A stretch of 64,000 nucleotides of DNA from Halorubellus salinus. GTDB lineage: Archaea; Halobacteriota; Halobacteria; Halobacteriales; Natrialbaceae. Shown here piece after piece: positions 18,104 to 26,335 of the stretch. The notes under the pieces were generated by a model. The model saw only the letters and a program-made list of their open reading frames with translations, had not been told where the DNA came from and searched no databases. The position numbers and the translations under genes were made by a program. The stretch spans positions 418,974 through 482,973 of the forward strand of contig NZ_JAJCVI010000005.1 of NCBI RefSeq assembly GCF_020567525.1, read 5' to 3'. Within the stretch, counting starts at the first letter, position 1. Each line of letters starts with the position of its first letter.

Positions 18104-18763
18104 ATGAAGCGTCGTGCTGCCCTGACCACCACGGCCACCGCCCTCTCCCTGCTCGCCGGGTGTCTGTCCGACGCACCGGGCGCGCCCCGCGAGTCCGACC
18201 CCGTCGCCACCGACAGTTCCGTCCAGTCGACAGGTGGGGCCGGTGACGAGTCGACTGCGCCGACGTCCCGCGGGCCGACGCGCGGCGAGAGCGACGCCGA
18301 CGTCGAGACGCGGGTCGTCGAATCGGACGCCGACGTCGAGTACCTGGCGGACGAGCACGCCGTCCGGTACGTCGCCAGGTGGCGCAACGAGGGCCGGGGC
18401 GAGGACGGCGAGCCCACCCGGGAACCCGAGTACGAGACGACGCCGTTCGAGGACTGGGCGGAGATCCAGTGCGTCGAGGCCGCCGGGCGTGCCGCGGCCG
18501 ACCACGCCGGGGCGGCACTCGGCGCGAGCGACGTCGGGGCCGCGATCAGCAGCGGCGTCGCGGGCGAGGACCTCGCCGCGGTCGTCGTCGTCGAGACCGT
18601 GCTCGACCGCGACGGCGAGGTCGTCCGCGAGCCGGCGGTCGGGTTCGACGGGCTGGTCGCGGCGACGCCCGCGTCCGTCGACGCCACCTACGTCATCGCC
18701 GACGAGGCGTACAGCATGGACGCGCCCGTGTACGTCAGGCACAGCGTTCTGCGACAGCAGTAG
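18104..18763 (+). CDS. Predicted lipoprotein, function unknown
   Basis: A 219-residue protein with a signal MKRRAALTTTATALSLLAGC: twin arginines at residues 3-4 and a lipobox LAGC with Cys20. This predicts Tat export and lipid anchoring to the outer face of the membrane. A Ser/Thr/Asp-rich linker follows, then a globular domain with YVARWRNEGRG and a C-terminal VYVRHSVLRQQ. The domain is not recognised. It is convergent with the ABC ATPase gene 15 bases downstream. Confidence 0.75.
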   Translation: MKRRAALTTTATALSLLAGCLSDAPGAPRESDPVATDSSVQSTGGAGDESTAPTSRGPTRGESDADVETRVVESDADVEYLADEHAVRYVARWRNEGRGEDGEPTREPEYETTPFEDWAEIQCVEAAGRAAADHAGAALGASDVGAAISSGVAGEDLAAVVVVETVLDRDGEVVREPAVGFDGLVAATPASVDATYVIADEAYSMDAPVYVRHSVLRQQ

Positions 18764-18778
18764 CGACCGCGCCCGGGG

Positions 18779-19861
18779 TCAGTCGCCGACGGCGACGATT
18801 CGCGCGTTCTCGGGTGCGAACCCGAGTTCGACGGTGTCGCTGGCCGGGCGGTCGGCGAGGTGCGCGACGACGCGCGTCCCGCGCCAGTCGCCGTCGACGC
18901 GGACGCGCTCGCCGAGGAACGCGGTGTCCGTGACGGCGAGTTCGAGCCGGTTCGCGCCCTCGTCGGGGTCGAGTGCTGCCGGCCGGACGGAGACGGTGAC
19001 GTGGTCGCCGACCGCGAGCGACGTCGGCGCACCGTGCCCCGATTCCCTGCCGGCGACGCCACCGGCGACCGCGAGCTCGACGTCGTTCGCGCGGACGCGG
19101 ACGGTGCCGTCGGCGTCGACGCCGGCGAAGGTGCCGTCCAGGAGGTTGTTCTCGCCGACGAACCCGGCGACGAACCGCGTCGCGGGCTCGCGGTACACCT
19201 GCTCGGGCGTCCCGACCTGCTCGATGCGGCCATCGTTCACGACCGCGAGCCGGTCGCTGACGGCGAGCGCTTCCTCCTGGTCGTGCGTGACATAGACGGT
19301 GGTGATGTCGAGTTCGCGCTGGACGCGCTTGACCTGGCGGCGGAGGTGCTCGCGCAATCGGGCGTCGAGCGCGCTCATCGGTTCGTCCAGCAGGAGGACT
19401 TCGGGGCCTGGCGCGAGCGCTCTGGCGAGCGCGACGCGCTGCTGTTGGCCGCCCGAGAGCGACTCGGGGTCGCGGTCGGCGAACCCCGAGAGGTCGACGA
19501 GGTCGAGGAGTTCCGCGACGCGCTCGCGGTCGGCGACGCCACCAGGTGGGTCCGCGAAGTTCAACCCGTACGCGACGTTCTCGCCGACGGTCATGTGCGG
19601 GAACAGCGCGTAGTTCTGGAAGACGACGCCGACGTCCCGGTCCTCCGGCGGGAGGCCGGTGACGTCGCGGTCGCCGAAGCGGACGCGGCCGGCGCTCGGT
19701 CGCTCGAAGCCCGCGATCGTGCGGAGCGTCGTCGTCTTCCCACAGCCCGAGGGGCCGACGAGCGTGAAGAACTCGCCGTCGCGCACGGAGAGCGAGACGG
19801 AATCGAGCGCGGTCGTCGAACCGTACGTCACCGAGACGTCGTCGAGCGTCAGGGCCGTCAT
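18779..19861 (-). CDS. ABC transporter ATP-binding protein (thiamine/iron type)
   Basis: The 360-residue protein has Walker A GPSGCGKT at 36-43, Q-loop FQNYALFPHMT, signature LSGGQQQR, Walker B LLLDEPMSALD and switch THDQEE, then a C-terminal TOBE-type regulatory domain. This layout is that of the CUT1/POTA/FbpC/ThiQ-like importer ATPases. The ATPase is the last gene of binding protein - permease - ATPase. GGAGG seven bases before its ATG is a Shine-Dalgarno match, and the ATG overlaps the end of a bridging mini-ORF. Confidence 0.9.
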   Translation of the reverse strand: MTALTLDDVSVTYGSTTALDSVSLSVRDGEFFTLVGPSGCGKTTTLRTIAGFERPSAGRVRFGDRDVTGLPPEDRDVGVVFQNYALFPHMTVGENVAYGLNFADPPGGVADRERVAELLDLVDLSGFADRDPESLSGGQQQRVALARALAPGPEVLLLDEPMSALDARLREHLRRQVKRVQRELDITTVYVTHDQEEALAVSDRLAVVNDGRIEQVGTPEQVYREPATRFVAGFVGENNLLDGTFAGVDADGTVRVRANDVELAVAGGVAGRESGHGAPTSLAVGDHVTVSVRPAALDPDEGANRLELAVTDTAFLGERVRVDGDWRGTRVVAHLADRPASDTVELGFAPENARIVAVGD

Positions 19862-19932
19862 CGTTGGATGCCTCCGGGCGTCGTGGTGCGTGCGGTGGGT
19901 CGCGGTCGCGTCGCGTGAGTGCAGTCGGTCAT
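19858..19932 (-). CDS. 24-codon bridging mini-ORF between permease and ATPase genes
   Basis: In the 67-base gap between permease and ATPase, a frame starts at ATG 19930-19932 and ends at TGA 19858-19860. Its start overlaps the permease stop (ATGA) and its stop overlaps the ATPase start (ATGA). The predicted peptide starts MTDCTHATRPRPTARTT; it is basic, Thr/Pro-rich and unlike the acidic neighbours. It may serve only to carry terminating ribosomes across the gap. It also contains the ATPase Shine-Dalgarno sequence. Whether the peptide itself matters is unknown. Confidence 0.4.
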   Translation of the reverse strand: MTDCTHATRPRPTARTTTPGGIQR

Positions 19933-21806
19933 CGGTCGAACCCTCCGAGGTAGCCGCCGAGTCGGTCGACCGCGACGAAGCTCGCCGCGGTGACGACGAG
20001 GAGCACGGAGCCCATCGCCATCGCTGGGCCGAGCGTGCGGCCGAGGTAGCGTTCGACCGCGACCGGCATCGTCGCGGTGCTGGACTGGGTGGCGAGGATG
20101 ACGGTGGAGTCGAACTCGCCCATGCTGATGGCGAACGCGAACGCGCCGCCGGCGAGGACGCCCGGCCAGACGAGCGGGAGCTGGACGTCCAGGAGCGCGC
20201 GGACGCGGGTCGCGCCGAGCGCTCGCGCGGATTCGACGAGCGAGCGGTCGACGGCGGCGAGCTGCGGTTTCACGTTCCGGACGACGAAGGGGTAGGCGGC
20301 GACGGCGTGTGCGGCGACGACCGCGACGACGCCCGTCACCTTGAGCGTGTACGGGCCTGGGAGGTCGATGCCGAACACGAGCCCGGTGAGGAGGCCGACG
20401 CCGAACACGATGCCGGAGACGGCGACGGGGAGCATCGTGAGCGCGTCGACGACGGTCCGCGTGCGGCCGCGGCCGCTGGAGACGACGGCGACGACGACGC
20501 CCATCGGGACGGCGACGAGGAGCGTCGCGGTCGCGAACACGAGCGAGTTCGCGATGGCGTCCAGTGGTTTCGTCTGGAACGCCGCGCCCGTCGCCTGGCG
20601 CTGGACGAGGAACGCGTAGTTGTCGAGCGTGAACCCGGTGCCGTCGGTGACCGATTCGGCGAGGAGCGCGACGAGCGGCGCGAGGAAGAGGACGGCGGCG
20701 AACGCGCCGTACGCGAGCACGGCGACGCGCTTCGCGTCGAGTGCGCTCAGGTCGGGCAGGAAGCGTTCGCGGTCGACGTCGACGCCCGCGCTCCCGAGCC
20801 CGCTCCGGCCGGCCTCGTACCGGAGGTACGCGTACGTGAGCGCGAGCGAGATCGCGGTCTCCATCACGGCGAGCGTCGCGGCCGTCGGGACGTCGAGGTT
20901 CTGGGCGGCGTTGTACACCCAGACCTCGACGGTGGCGAGCTGGAGGCCGCCGAGCGCGAGCACGATGGGGAACGTCATGAACGTGAAGACGTACGTGAGG
21001 AGCGCGCCCGCCATGACGGCGGGCAGGAGCTGGGGGACGACGACGTCGCGGAACGCGCGGCGTCGCGGCGCCCCGAGGCTCCGTGCGGTCTCGACCATGC
21101 GGGCGTCGACGCTCTCCCACGCGCCCGTGGTGACGCGAGCGACGAGGGGTGCGTTGTAGAACGCGTGCGCCAGGACGACGACGAACAGCGGGTTCGTCTC
21201 GAGCAGCGACTGGTGGAGGCCGACGACGCCGAGGACGTCGTTCAGGAGGCCTGATTCGCCGAACGCGGCGAAGAATCCGGCGGCGACGAGGATGCCGGGG
21301 AGGACGAAGGGCAGGATGGTTATCGAGCGCAGGGTCTTGCGGCCGCGGAACTCGAACGTCGCGAGGACGTACGCCGCCGGGAGGCCGACGAGGACGCTCG
21401 CGACGGTGGAGAGGAGCGCTTGCCACGCGGTGAACCCGAACAGGCCGGTGTCGACCGACGGGAGGACGGGCGCGGGATACGGGATCGGGCCGAGGGTCGC
21501 GACGCGCACGCCGAACCCGCCGACGAACCCGGCGATCGCGGCGGCGTGCGCGTCGAACGCGAGCGGTGACGCGAGGACGCCCGCGAGGTCGCCGACGTAG
21601 AAGTCGTCCGTGAACACCGCCGCGAACCGCGCGACCGACGGCGCGCCGTCGACGCCGAACGCTTCGGAGAACACCACGCCCACGGGCACGTACAGGACGA
21701 GGAGGAGGACGACCGCGGTTCCACCGACGCCGACCGCGAGCGCGTGCTCGTCCACGAGCCGCTGGACGAACGCGCGAGACGGCGACCGAGTGGACGACTG
21801 TGACAC
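19929..21806 (-). CDS. ABC transporter permease, two fused membrane domains (ThiP/FbpB-like)
   Basis: A 625-residue protein with about twelve hydrophobic segments in two halves. Each half contains an EAA-type ATPase-docking loop (ETARSLGAPRRRAFRDVVVP and ESARALGATRVRALLDVQLP). This fused double-permease form is typical of thiamine (ThiP) and ferric-iron (FbpB) importers. The GTG at 21804-21806 gives a short soluble N-terminus; an ATG at 21879-21881 would add 25 residues and is less likely. It follows the binding-protein gene by about 100 bases and overlaps the mini-ORF at its 3' end. Confidence 0.85.
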   Translation of the reverse strand: MSQSSTRSPSRAFVQRLVDEHALAVGVGGTAVVLLLVLYVPVGVVFSEAFGVDGAPSVARFAAVFTDDFYVGDLAGVLASPLAFDAHAAAIAGFVGGFGVRVATLGPIPYPAPVLPSVDTGLFGFTAWQALLSTVASVLVGLPAAYVLATFEFRGRKTLRSITILPFVLPGILVAAGFFAAFGESGLLNDVLGVVGLHQSLLETNPLFVVVLAHAFYNAPLVARVTTGAWESVDARMVETARSLGAPRRRAFRDVVVPQLLPAVMAGALLTYVFTFMTFPIVLALGGLQLATVEVWVYNAAQNLDVPTAATLAVMETAISLALTYAYLRYEAGRSGLGSAGVDVDRERFLPDLSALDAKRVAVLAYGAFAAVLFLAPLVALLAESVTDGTGFTLDNYAFLVQRQATGAAFQTKPLDAIANSLVFATATLLVAVPMGVVVAVVSSGRGRTRTVVDALTMLPVAVSGIVFGVGLLTGLVFGIDLPGPYTLKVTGVVAVVAAHAVAAYPFVVRNVKPQLAAVDRSLVESARALGATRVRALLDVQLPLVWPGVLAGGAFAFAISMGEFDSTVILATQSSTATMPVAVERYLGRTLGPAMAMGSVLLVVTAASFVAVDRLGGYLGGFDR

Positions 21807-21911
21807 GGGTCGTGATGTGAGAGCGACGATGTTAGCTGCAGCGGTCTGCCGAACTCGACGACGAGGTAGCCGCGAGCGCACACGCCGACTGGTCGGCGGG
21901 CGCGCTCGCCG

Positions 21912-23087
21912 TCAGTTGCTCGCGACGAGCCGCGACCAGTCCTCGACCCACCCGGAGAGGTTCCCCTTCAGTTCGTCGTACCCGAGGGAGACGGGGTCCT
22001 CGGGGCGGTACGCGTAGTCGCTGAACGCCGCGGGCAGGTCGACGTGCTCGTCGGTGACCGCGGGGAACTGGACGTTCGAGAGCGCGATCGTCTGCTGGAC
22101 GTCGCCCCGCAGGACGAAGTCCATGAACGCGTACGCCAGGTCCACCTCGTCGCTGCCCTGGATGACGCCCATCCCCTCGGGGTTCGCGTACCCCTGGTCG
22201 TTCGGGAAGCCGACCTGGTGCTTGGCCATGTTCTGGCCGTCGCGGTTCGCGTACACCTGGTCCGTGGAGTACGAGACGACCATCGGTCGCTGGTCGTCGA
22301 GGTACGCGCTGTAGGAGTCCCACCACGACCCGAGGACCTTCACGTCGTTGTCGAGCAGGTCCCGCCAGTAGTCGAGGTAGCCGTCCGCGCCCTTCTCCGC
22401 GATCGTCCAGAGGAGGAACGCCTGCCCGGTGTCCGTGCCCTGCGCGGTCTGCGCGAGGAGCTTGCTCTTGTACGGGCTCGTGGTGAGGTCGTCGAGCGTC
22501 TCGGGGGCGTCGACGTCGCGTTCGTCGTAGACGAGACTGATGTAGCCCGTGTCGTACGCGAGCGCTCGCCCCTTCGGGTCGCCGAACTCGAGTTCGTCGC
22601 GGACGTGACTCGCGCGCTCCATCCGCCCGCGGTCGAGGCCCTCGAAGAGGCGCTTGTCCCCGAGGTTCTCGTCGATGCGGACGAGGTCGTCGACGTTCAG
22701 GCCGACGTAGACGTCGGCGTCGACGCTCGCGCCCCGCTTGCGTCGCTGGATGTACTCGTTCAGGCCGTTGCTCGGGACGGTGTACTCGACGGTCGCTTCG
22801 GGGTACTGCTCCTCGAAGCGTTCCTTGACGAACTTCCCGGGCGCGTCGTAGCTCTCGCTGGGCGCGTTCAGGAACGACTCGTAGGTCGCGACGCGGACGG
22901 TCCCGGCGAGGTCCGCGGTCGCTTCGGTCGTCGTCTCGCTCGTCGTGCTCGTCGCGCCGTCGTCGCTCGTGGTGGCGTCGTCGGTCGTCGGCTCCGTGCT
23001 CGTACTTCCCTCGTCCTGGACGAGGCAGCCGGCGAGCCCGAGCGCGCTCGCGCTCCCGGCGGCCTGCAGGAAACGACGTCGTCTCAT
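21912..23087 (-). CDS. ABC transporter substrate-binding lipoprotein, thiamine type
   Basis: A 391-residue protein with a Tat lipoprotein signal (MRRRRFLQAAGSASALGLAG, Cys21), a Thr/Ser/Asp linker, and a periplasmic-type binding fold. The opening TVRVATYESFLNAP and ADVYVGLNVDDLVRI resemble the start of thiamine-binding TbpA/ThiB (TVYTYDSF, ADVVLGLD), and haloarchaeal relatives are annotated so. Iron or another ligand is not excluded. A TATA-like box lies at 23111-23118. It is first in the importer operon, upstream of permease and ATPase. Confidence 0.8.
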   Translation of the reverse strand: MRRRRFLQAAGSASALGLAGCLVQDEGSTSTEPTTDDATTSDDGATSTTSETTTEATADLAGTVRVATYESFLNAPSESYDAPGKFVKERFEEQYPEATVEYTVPSNGLNEYIQRRKRGASVDADVYVGLNVDDLVRIDENLGDKRLFEGLDRGRMERASHVRDELEFGDPKGRALAYDTGYISLVYDERDVDAPETLDDLTTSPYKSKLLAQTAQGTDTGQAFLLWTIAEKGADGYLDYWRDLLDNDVKVLGSWWDSYSAYLDDQRPMVVSYSTDQVYANRDGQNMAKHQVGFPNDQGYANPEGMGVIQGSDEVDLAYAFMDFVLRGDVQQTIALSNVQFPAVTDEHVDLPAAFSDYAYRPEDPVSLGYDELKGNLSGWVEDWSRLVASN

Positions 23088-23110
23088 AACTGGGTGGTTG
23101 CACCCTGTGG

Positions 23111-23118
23111 TCTTAAGC
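23111..23118 (-). promoter_or_regulatory. TATA box of the ABC importer operon
   Basis: On the minus strand GCTTAAGA lies about 24-31 bases before the ATG at 23085-23087, the spacing of a leaderless haloarchaeal transcript. No TPP riboswitch-like structure is possible in so short a leader, so any thiamine control would be at the promoter. Confidence 0.55.
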
Positions 23119-23258
23119 GGCGTGATGTGTGGTTGGAACTGGGACGGAATCACGATCGCGAGGGTCGCCCGACCGACGAATAACCGGGCTGACGTGGGTG
23201 TGCCGGTCGCGTTCTCGAGACCGACGGCCGTCCGGAGACCCGGGGTGCCGTTCCGGTC

Positions 23259-24161
23259 TCAGGCGCTGGTCTCGAGCGCGCCGTCGCGCTCGCGCCACTC
23301 GGTGAGCGACCCTTCGAAGAAGTCGACGTGCTCGTAGCCGAGCGCGCGGAGGACGACGTACGTGTGACTGATGCGGCGCGCGGTGTTGCAGTAGAGGACG
23401 ACGCGCTTCGCGGGCGTGATACCGTGCGCTTCGAGGACCTCGCGGCGTTCGGGTTCGGGGAGGAGGCCGCGGGTCTCGTCGTCGACGAGCGCCTTCCAGT
23501 CGAGGTTCACCGCACCGGGGAGGTGACCGTCGTCGTACTCGTGGTCGTCGCGCGTGTCGACGAAGACGACCTCGCGGCCGTCGTCGTCGGTCGCCGCGCC
23601 GTCCGCGCCGGTGGCGTCGAGGAGCGCCTGGACGGCGTCGGCGTCGATGAGCGGGCGGTCGTCGGGGACCGTCGCCTCGTAGTCGCTCGCCGCGACGGCG
23701 GGGGCGTCGGTCGTCGTCTCGTGTCGCTGGTTGTACGCGGCGTAGTCGCCGTCGAGCAGCGCGACGTCGCGGTGCCCGTACATGAGGGCGGTGACGAGGA
23801 AGCGCGCGGCGAAGACGCCGTGGGTGTCGTCGTACGCGACGAGGACGTCGTCGCGCTCGACGCCGGCGTCGCGCATGACCTGCGCCCACGCGCTGGCGCC
23901 GGGGAGCATCCCGACGTCGGCGTCGCCGTCGCTCCGGAACGAGTCGAAGGGGACGTTCACGGCGCCGGGGACGTGCCCGATGCCGTCGTACTCCCAGGCG
24001 TCGCGGACGTCGACGACGCTGACGTCCGCGTCGTCGGCGTGCGTGGCGAGCCAGTCCGCGTCGACGGTCCAGGGGACGCGCCGGCCGTCGGGTGCGTCGT
24101 CGCTCGTGGCGGTGTCACCGGTGGCGTCGGTGCTGTCGCGGTCGCGAGCGTGGTCGGTCAT
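23259..24161 (-). CDS. Sulfurtransferase, two rhodanese domains (CNTARR active site)
   Basis: A 300-residue protein with two tandem rhodanese domains. The first (VSVVDVRDAWEYDGIGHVPG) has no catalytic Cys: its equivalent loop reads VLVAYDDTHG. The second (VVFVDTRDDHEYDDGHLPGA) carries C258 in YCNTARR, the persulfide-forming residue. It would pass sulfur from thiosulfate or 3-mercaptopyruvate to an acceptor. It is divergent from a second rhodanese at 24454 and next to a thiamine-type importer, which could mean a sulfur role linked to cofactors (inference). Confidence 0.9.
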   Translation of the reverse strand: MTDHARDRDSTDATGDTATSDDAPDGRRVPWTVDADWLATHADDADVSVVDVRDAWEYDGIGHVPGAVNVPFDSFRSDGDADVGMLPGASAWAQVMRDAGVERDDVLVAYDDTHGVFAARFLVTALMYGHRDVALLDGDYAAYNQRHETTTDAPAVAASDYEATVPDDRPLIDADAVQALLDATGADGAATDDDGREVVFVDTRDDHEYDDGHLPGAVNLDWKALVDDETRGLLPEPERREVLEAHGITPAKRVVLYCNTARRISHTYVVLRALGYEHVDFFEGSLTEWRERDGALETSA

Positions 24162-24421
24162 GCTCGAGACGTTGTCGCGGCGTCGGGTTAGCCCCTCTGG
24201 TCCCGACGGGTTCGCGGGGCACTCGCAGATACCGGCAACGCTCGCTGACTTCGTCTCTATAGTTCACGTACTCGGTCACGACGCCCGCCGCCTCTCCGGT
24301 CCGTCGTCGTCCCCGGAATCGCCCCGCCTGGTCGAGGCGACGACCCACCACGACCCCCGCCGCAACCGGCAATATGTTCCGCTACCCTCCACGACAGGAT
24401 ACGACTGCCGGGGGACGACTG

Positions 24422-24428
24422 GATATAT
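24422..24428 (+). promoter_or_regulatory. TATA box of the rhodanese gene at 24454
   Basis: GATATAT at 24422-24428 ends 25 bases before the ATG at 24454. The spacing fits a leaderless transcript and rules out the longer upstream in-frame extension. Confidence 0.6.
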
Positions 24429-24453
24429 GCAAGGCAACCTATGTAGAACTTGC

Positions 24454-25314
24454 ATGACCGATTACGCAAACGACGTCCTCGTCACCGCCGACTGGGTCGA
24501 GGACAACCTCGACGCGTTCCAATCCGACGACTCCGACCACCGACTCGTGGAGGTCGACGTCGACACCGAAGCCTACGACGAGGGCCACGCCCCCGGCGCC
24601 ATCGCGTTCAACTGGGAGACACAGCTCCAGGACCAGACCACGCGCGACATCCTCAGCAAGGACGACTTCGAGGAACTCCTGGGAAGTCACGGCATCAGCG
24701 AGGACGACACCGTCGTCCTCTACGGCGACAACTCGAACTGGTTCGCGGCGTACGCGTACTGGCAGTTCAAGTACTACGGCCACGACGACGTCCGCCTCCT
24801 CGACGGCGGCCGCGACTACTGGCTCGAGAACGACTACCCGCTCACCGAGGAGGCGCCCGCGTTCTCCGAGACGACGTACACCGCGAGCGGCCCGCGCGAA
24901 TCCATCCGCGCGTACCGCGAGGACGTCGAGAACGCCATCGAGCGCGAGATCCCGCTCGTCGACGTGCGCTCGCCCGAGGAGTTCTCCGGCGAGATCCTCG
25001 CCCCGCCGGGCCTCCAGGAGACCGCGCAGCGCGGCGGCCACATCCCCGGCGCACGCAACATCTCGTGGGCCGCGGTCACGAACGACGACGGCACGTTCAA
25101 GAGCTACGACGAGATCCGCGACCTCTACGCCGAGGAGGGCATCGACGGCGACTCGACGACCGTCGCGTACTGCCGCATCGGCGAGCGCTCGTCGGTCGCG
25201 TGGTTCGCGCTCCACGAACTCCTCGGGTACGACGACGCCATCAACTACGACGGCTCGTGGACCGAGTGGGGGAACCTCGTCGGCGCCCCCGTCGAGACCG
25301 GCAGCGGCGAGTAA
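24454..25314 (+). CDS. Thiosulfate sulfurtransferase (CRIGERS-type rhodanese)
   Basis: A 286-residue two-domain rhodanese. The C-terminal active loop is YCRIGERSS with C240; CRIGERS is the signature of thiosulfate:cyanide sulfurtransferases (RhdA/CysA type), unlike the mercaptopyruvate-type CGSG. The N-terminal inactive domain has LVEVDVDTEAYDEGHAPGA. The start was set by the TATA box at 24422. It is divergent from the CNTARR rhodanese, giving two sulfurtransferases controlled from one 290-base region (24162-24453), in which I see no other gene. Confidence 0.9.
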   Translation: MTDYANDVLVTADWVEDNLDAFQSDDSDHRLVEVDVDTEAYDEGHAPGAIAFNWETQLQDQTTRDILSKDDFEELLGSHGISEDDTVVLYGDNSNWFAAYAYWQFKYYGHDDVRLLDGGRDYWLENDYPLTEEAPAFSETTYTASGPRESIRAYREDVENAIEREIPLVDVRSPEEFSGEILAPPGLQETAQRGGHIPGARNISWAAVTNDDGTFKSYDEIRDLYAEEGIDGDSTTVAYCRIGERSSVAWFALHELLGYDDAINYDGSWTEWGNLVGAPVETGSGE

Positions 25315-25426
25315 CCTGCCTATCGAGCTGTCGGCGTCGTAGCGAGCGCGACGACCGAATCGGCGCGCGGCGAGCACGCGACCGCTCTCTCCTCTCGCAG
25401 TCGACTCCGAGTACCGCTCGGTGCGC

Positions 25427-26092
25427 TCAGTCGGGCTGGAGCCACCAGCCGACGAGGAAGACGGGGATGGCGAAGATGCCGCCGCCGAGGCCGAAGACGA
25501 GGGCGACGATGAGGCGCGTGAGTAGCGGGGTGTCGGTGGCGACGAGGAGGAAGAACGCGATGGGGACGACGAGGAGGCTGGCGGCGGTGACGTAGAGCGC
25601 GTCGGCGAGCGCGTCGATACCGGAGTCCTGGCGGACGACGACGACGATACCGACGAGGACGCCGAACAGGCCGACGAGGGCGACGGGCAGCCAGAGCGTG
25701 GGCGTCTCGCCGAACGCGACGACGAGGACGAACGTGGCGACGAGACCGACGACGACGGTCAACGCGACGGCGCCGACGCGGGAGAGCAGGCCGACGAGCC
25801 CCGACTCGTCGTCGGCGTCGGCCGCGCTCCCGGTCGCGGTGCCCGTGCTCGCGGTCTCGGTCGCGCCGGCGCCGTCGGCGCGGCCGGTGGTGCCGTAGTC
25901 GCCGACGCTGTCGGGCGTGACGCTCCCCTCGGGGACCGACGCGTCCTCGCTCGCGCCGACCGAGTCGTCCGTCGTCGACGCGTCGTCGGTCCCGACGTTC
26001 GCCGGCGAGTCGAACTCGGCGTCGCAGTGCATGCAGTACGTGCTCGTCAACCCGACTGGTTCGCCGCACTCGGGACACACCGGGTCGGTCAC
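25427..26092 (-). CDS. Zinc-ribbon membrane protein
   Basis: A 221-residue protein starting (GTG) VTDPVCPECGEPVGLTSTYC: two Cys-x-x-Cys pairs (C6/C9 and C20/C23) form a zinc ribbon. A Ser/Thr/Asp-rich disordered linker follows, then four hydrophobic segments (for example AVALTVVVGLVATFVLVVAF and LWLPVALVGLFGVLVGIVVV). Zinc ribbons fused to membrane regions are common haloarchaeal proteins of unknown role. The GTG at 26090-26092 is preferred because the longer frame lacks family-like sequence. Confidence 0.75.
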   Translation of the reverse strand: MTDPVCPECGEPVGLTSTYCMHCDAEFDSPANVGTDDASTTDDSVGASEDASVPEGSVTPDSVGDYGTTGRADGAGATETASTGTATGSAADADDESGLVGLLSRVGAVALTVVVGLVATFVLVVAFGETPTLWLPVALVGLFGVLVGIVVVVRQDSGIDALADALYVTAASLLVVPIAFFLLVATDTPLLTRLIVALVFGLGGGIFAIPVFLVGWWLQPD

Positions 26093-26255
26093 GGTGGACT
26101 CCCCGCGATGGTCATGGCACTGCACGCGGCCGGGGCGAGCAAAGGCGTTTCGGCGCGGGCCGCTCGGCGCGACGGAACGCACCGCCGCCGCAAGGGTTTA
26201 CGTGAGACGTAAACCTGGGTGGGTCGACGGCGACGACGACCCGCCTTCGTTCGCG

Positions 26256-26313
26256 GAGATATGTACTCGAACCCGAGTAGTGGCTCGACGACCGGGACCA
26301 GTACGCATATCTC
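26256..26313. promoter_or_regulatory. Inverted repeat upstream of the aldehyde dehydrogenase
   Basis: GAGATATG at 26256-26263 and CATATCTC at 26306-26313 form an eight-base inverted repeat with a 42-base spacer. The right arm is 23-30 bases before the ATG at 26336, exactly where the TATA box should be. A repressor binding both arms would block transcription. Confidence 0.45.
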
Positions 26314-26335
26314 GCGTCCGCGACAACGTCCAGAC

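Noticed and set aside
23088..23258. TPP riboswitch before the thiamine-type importer
   Set aside because: The TATA box is about 25 bases from the ATG, so the transcript has almost no leader; conserved THI-box sequences are absent.
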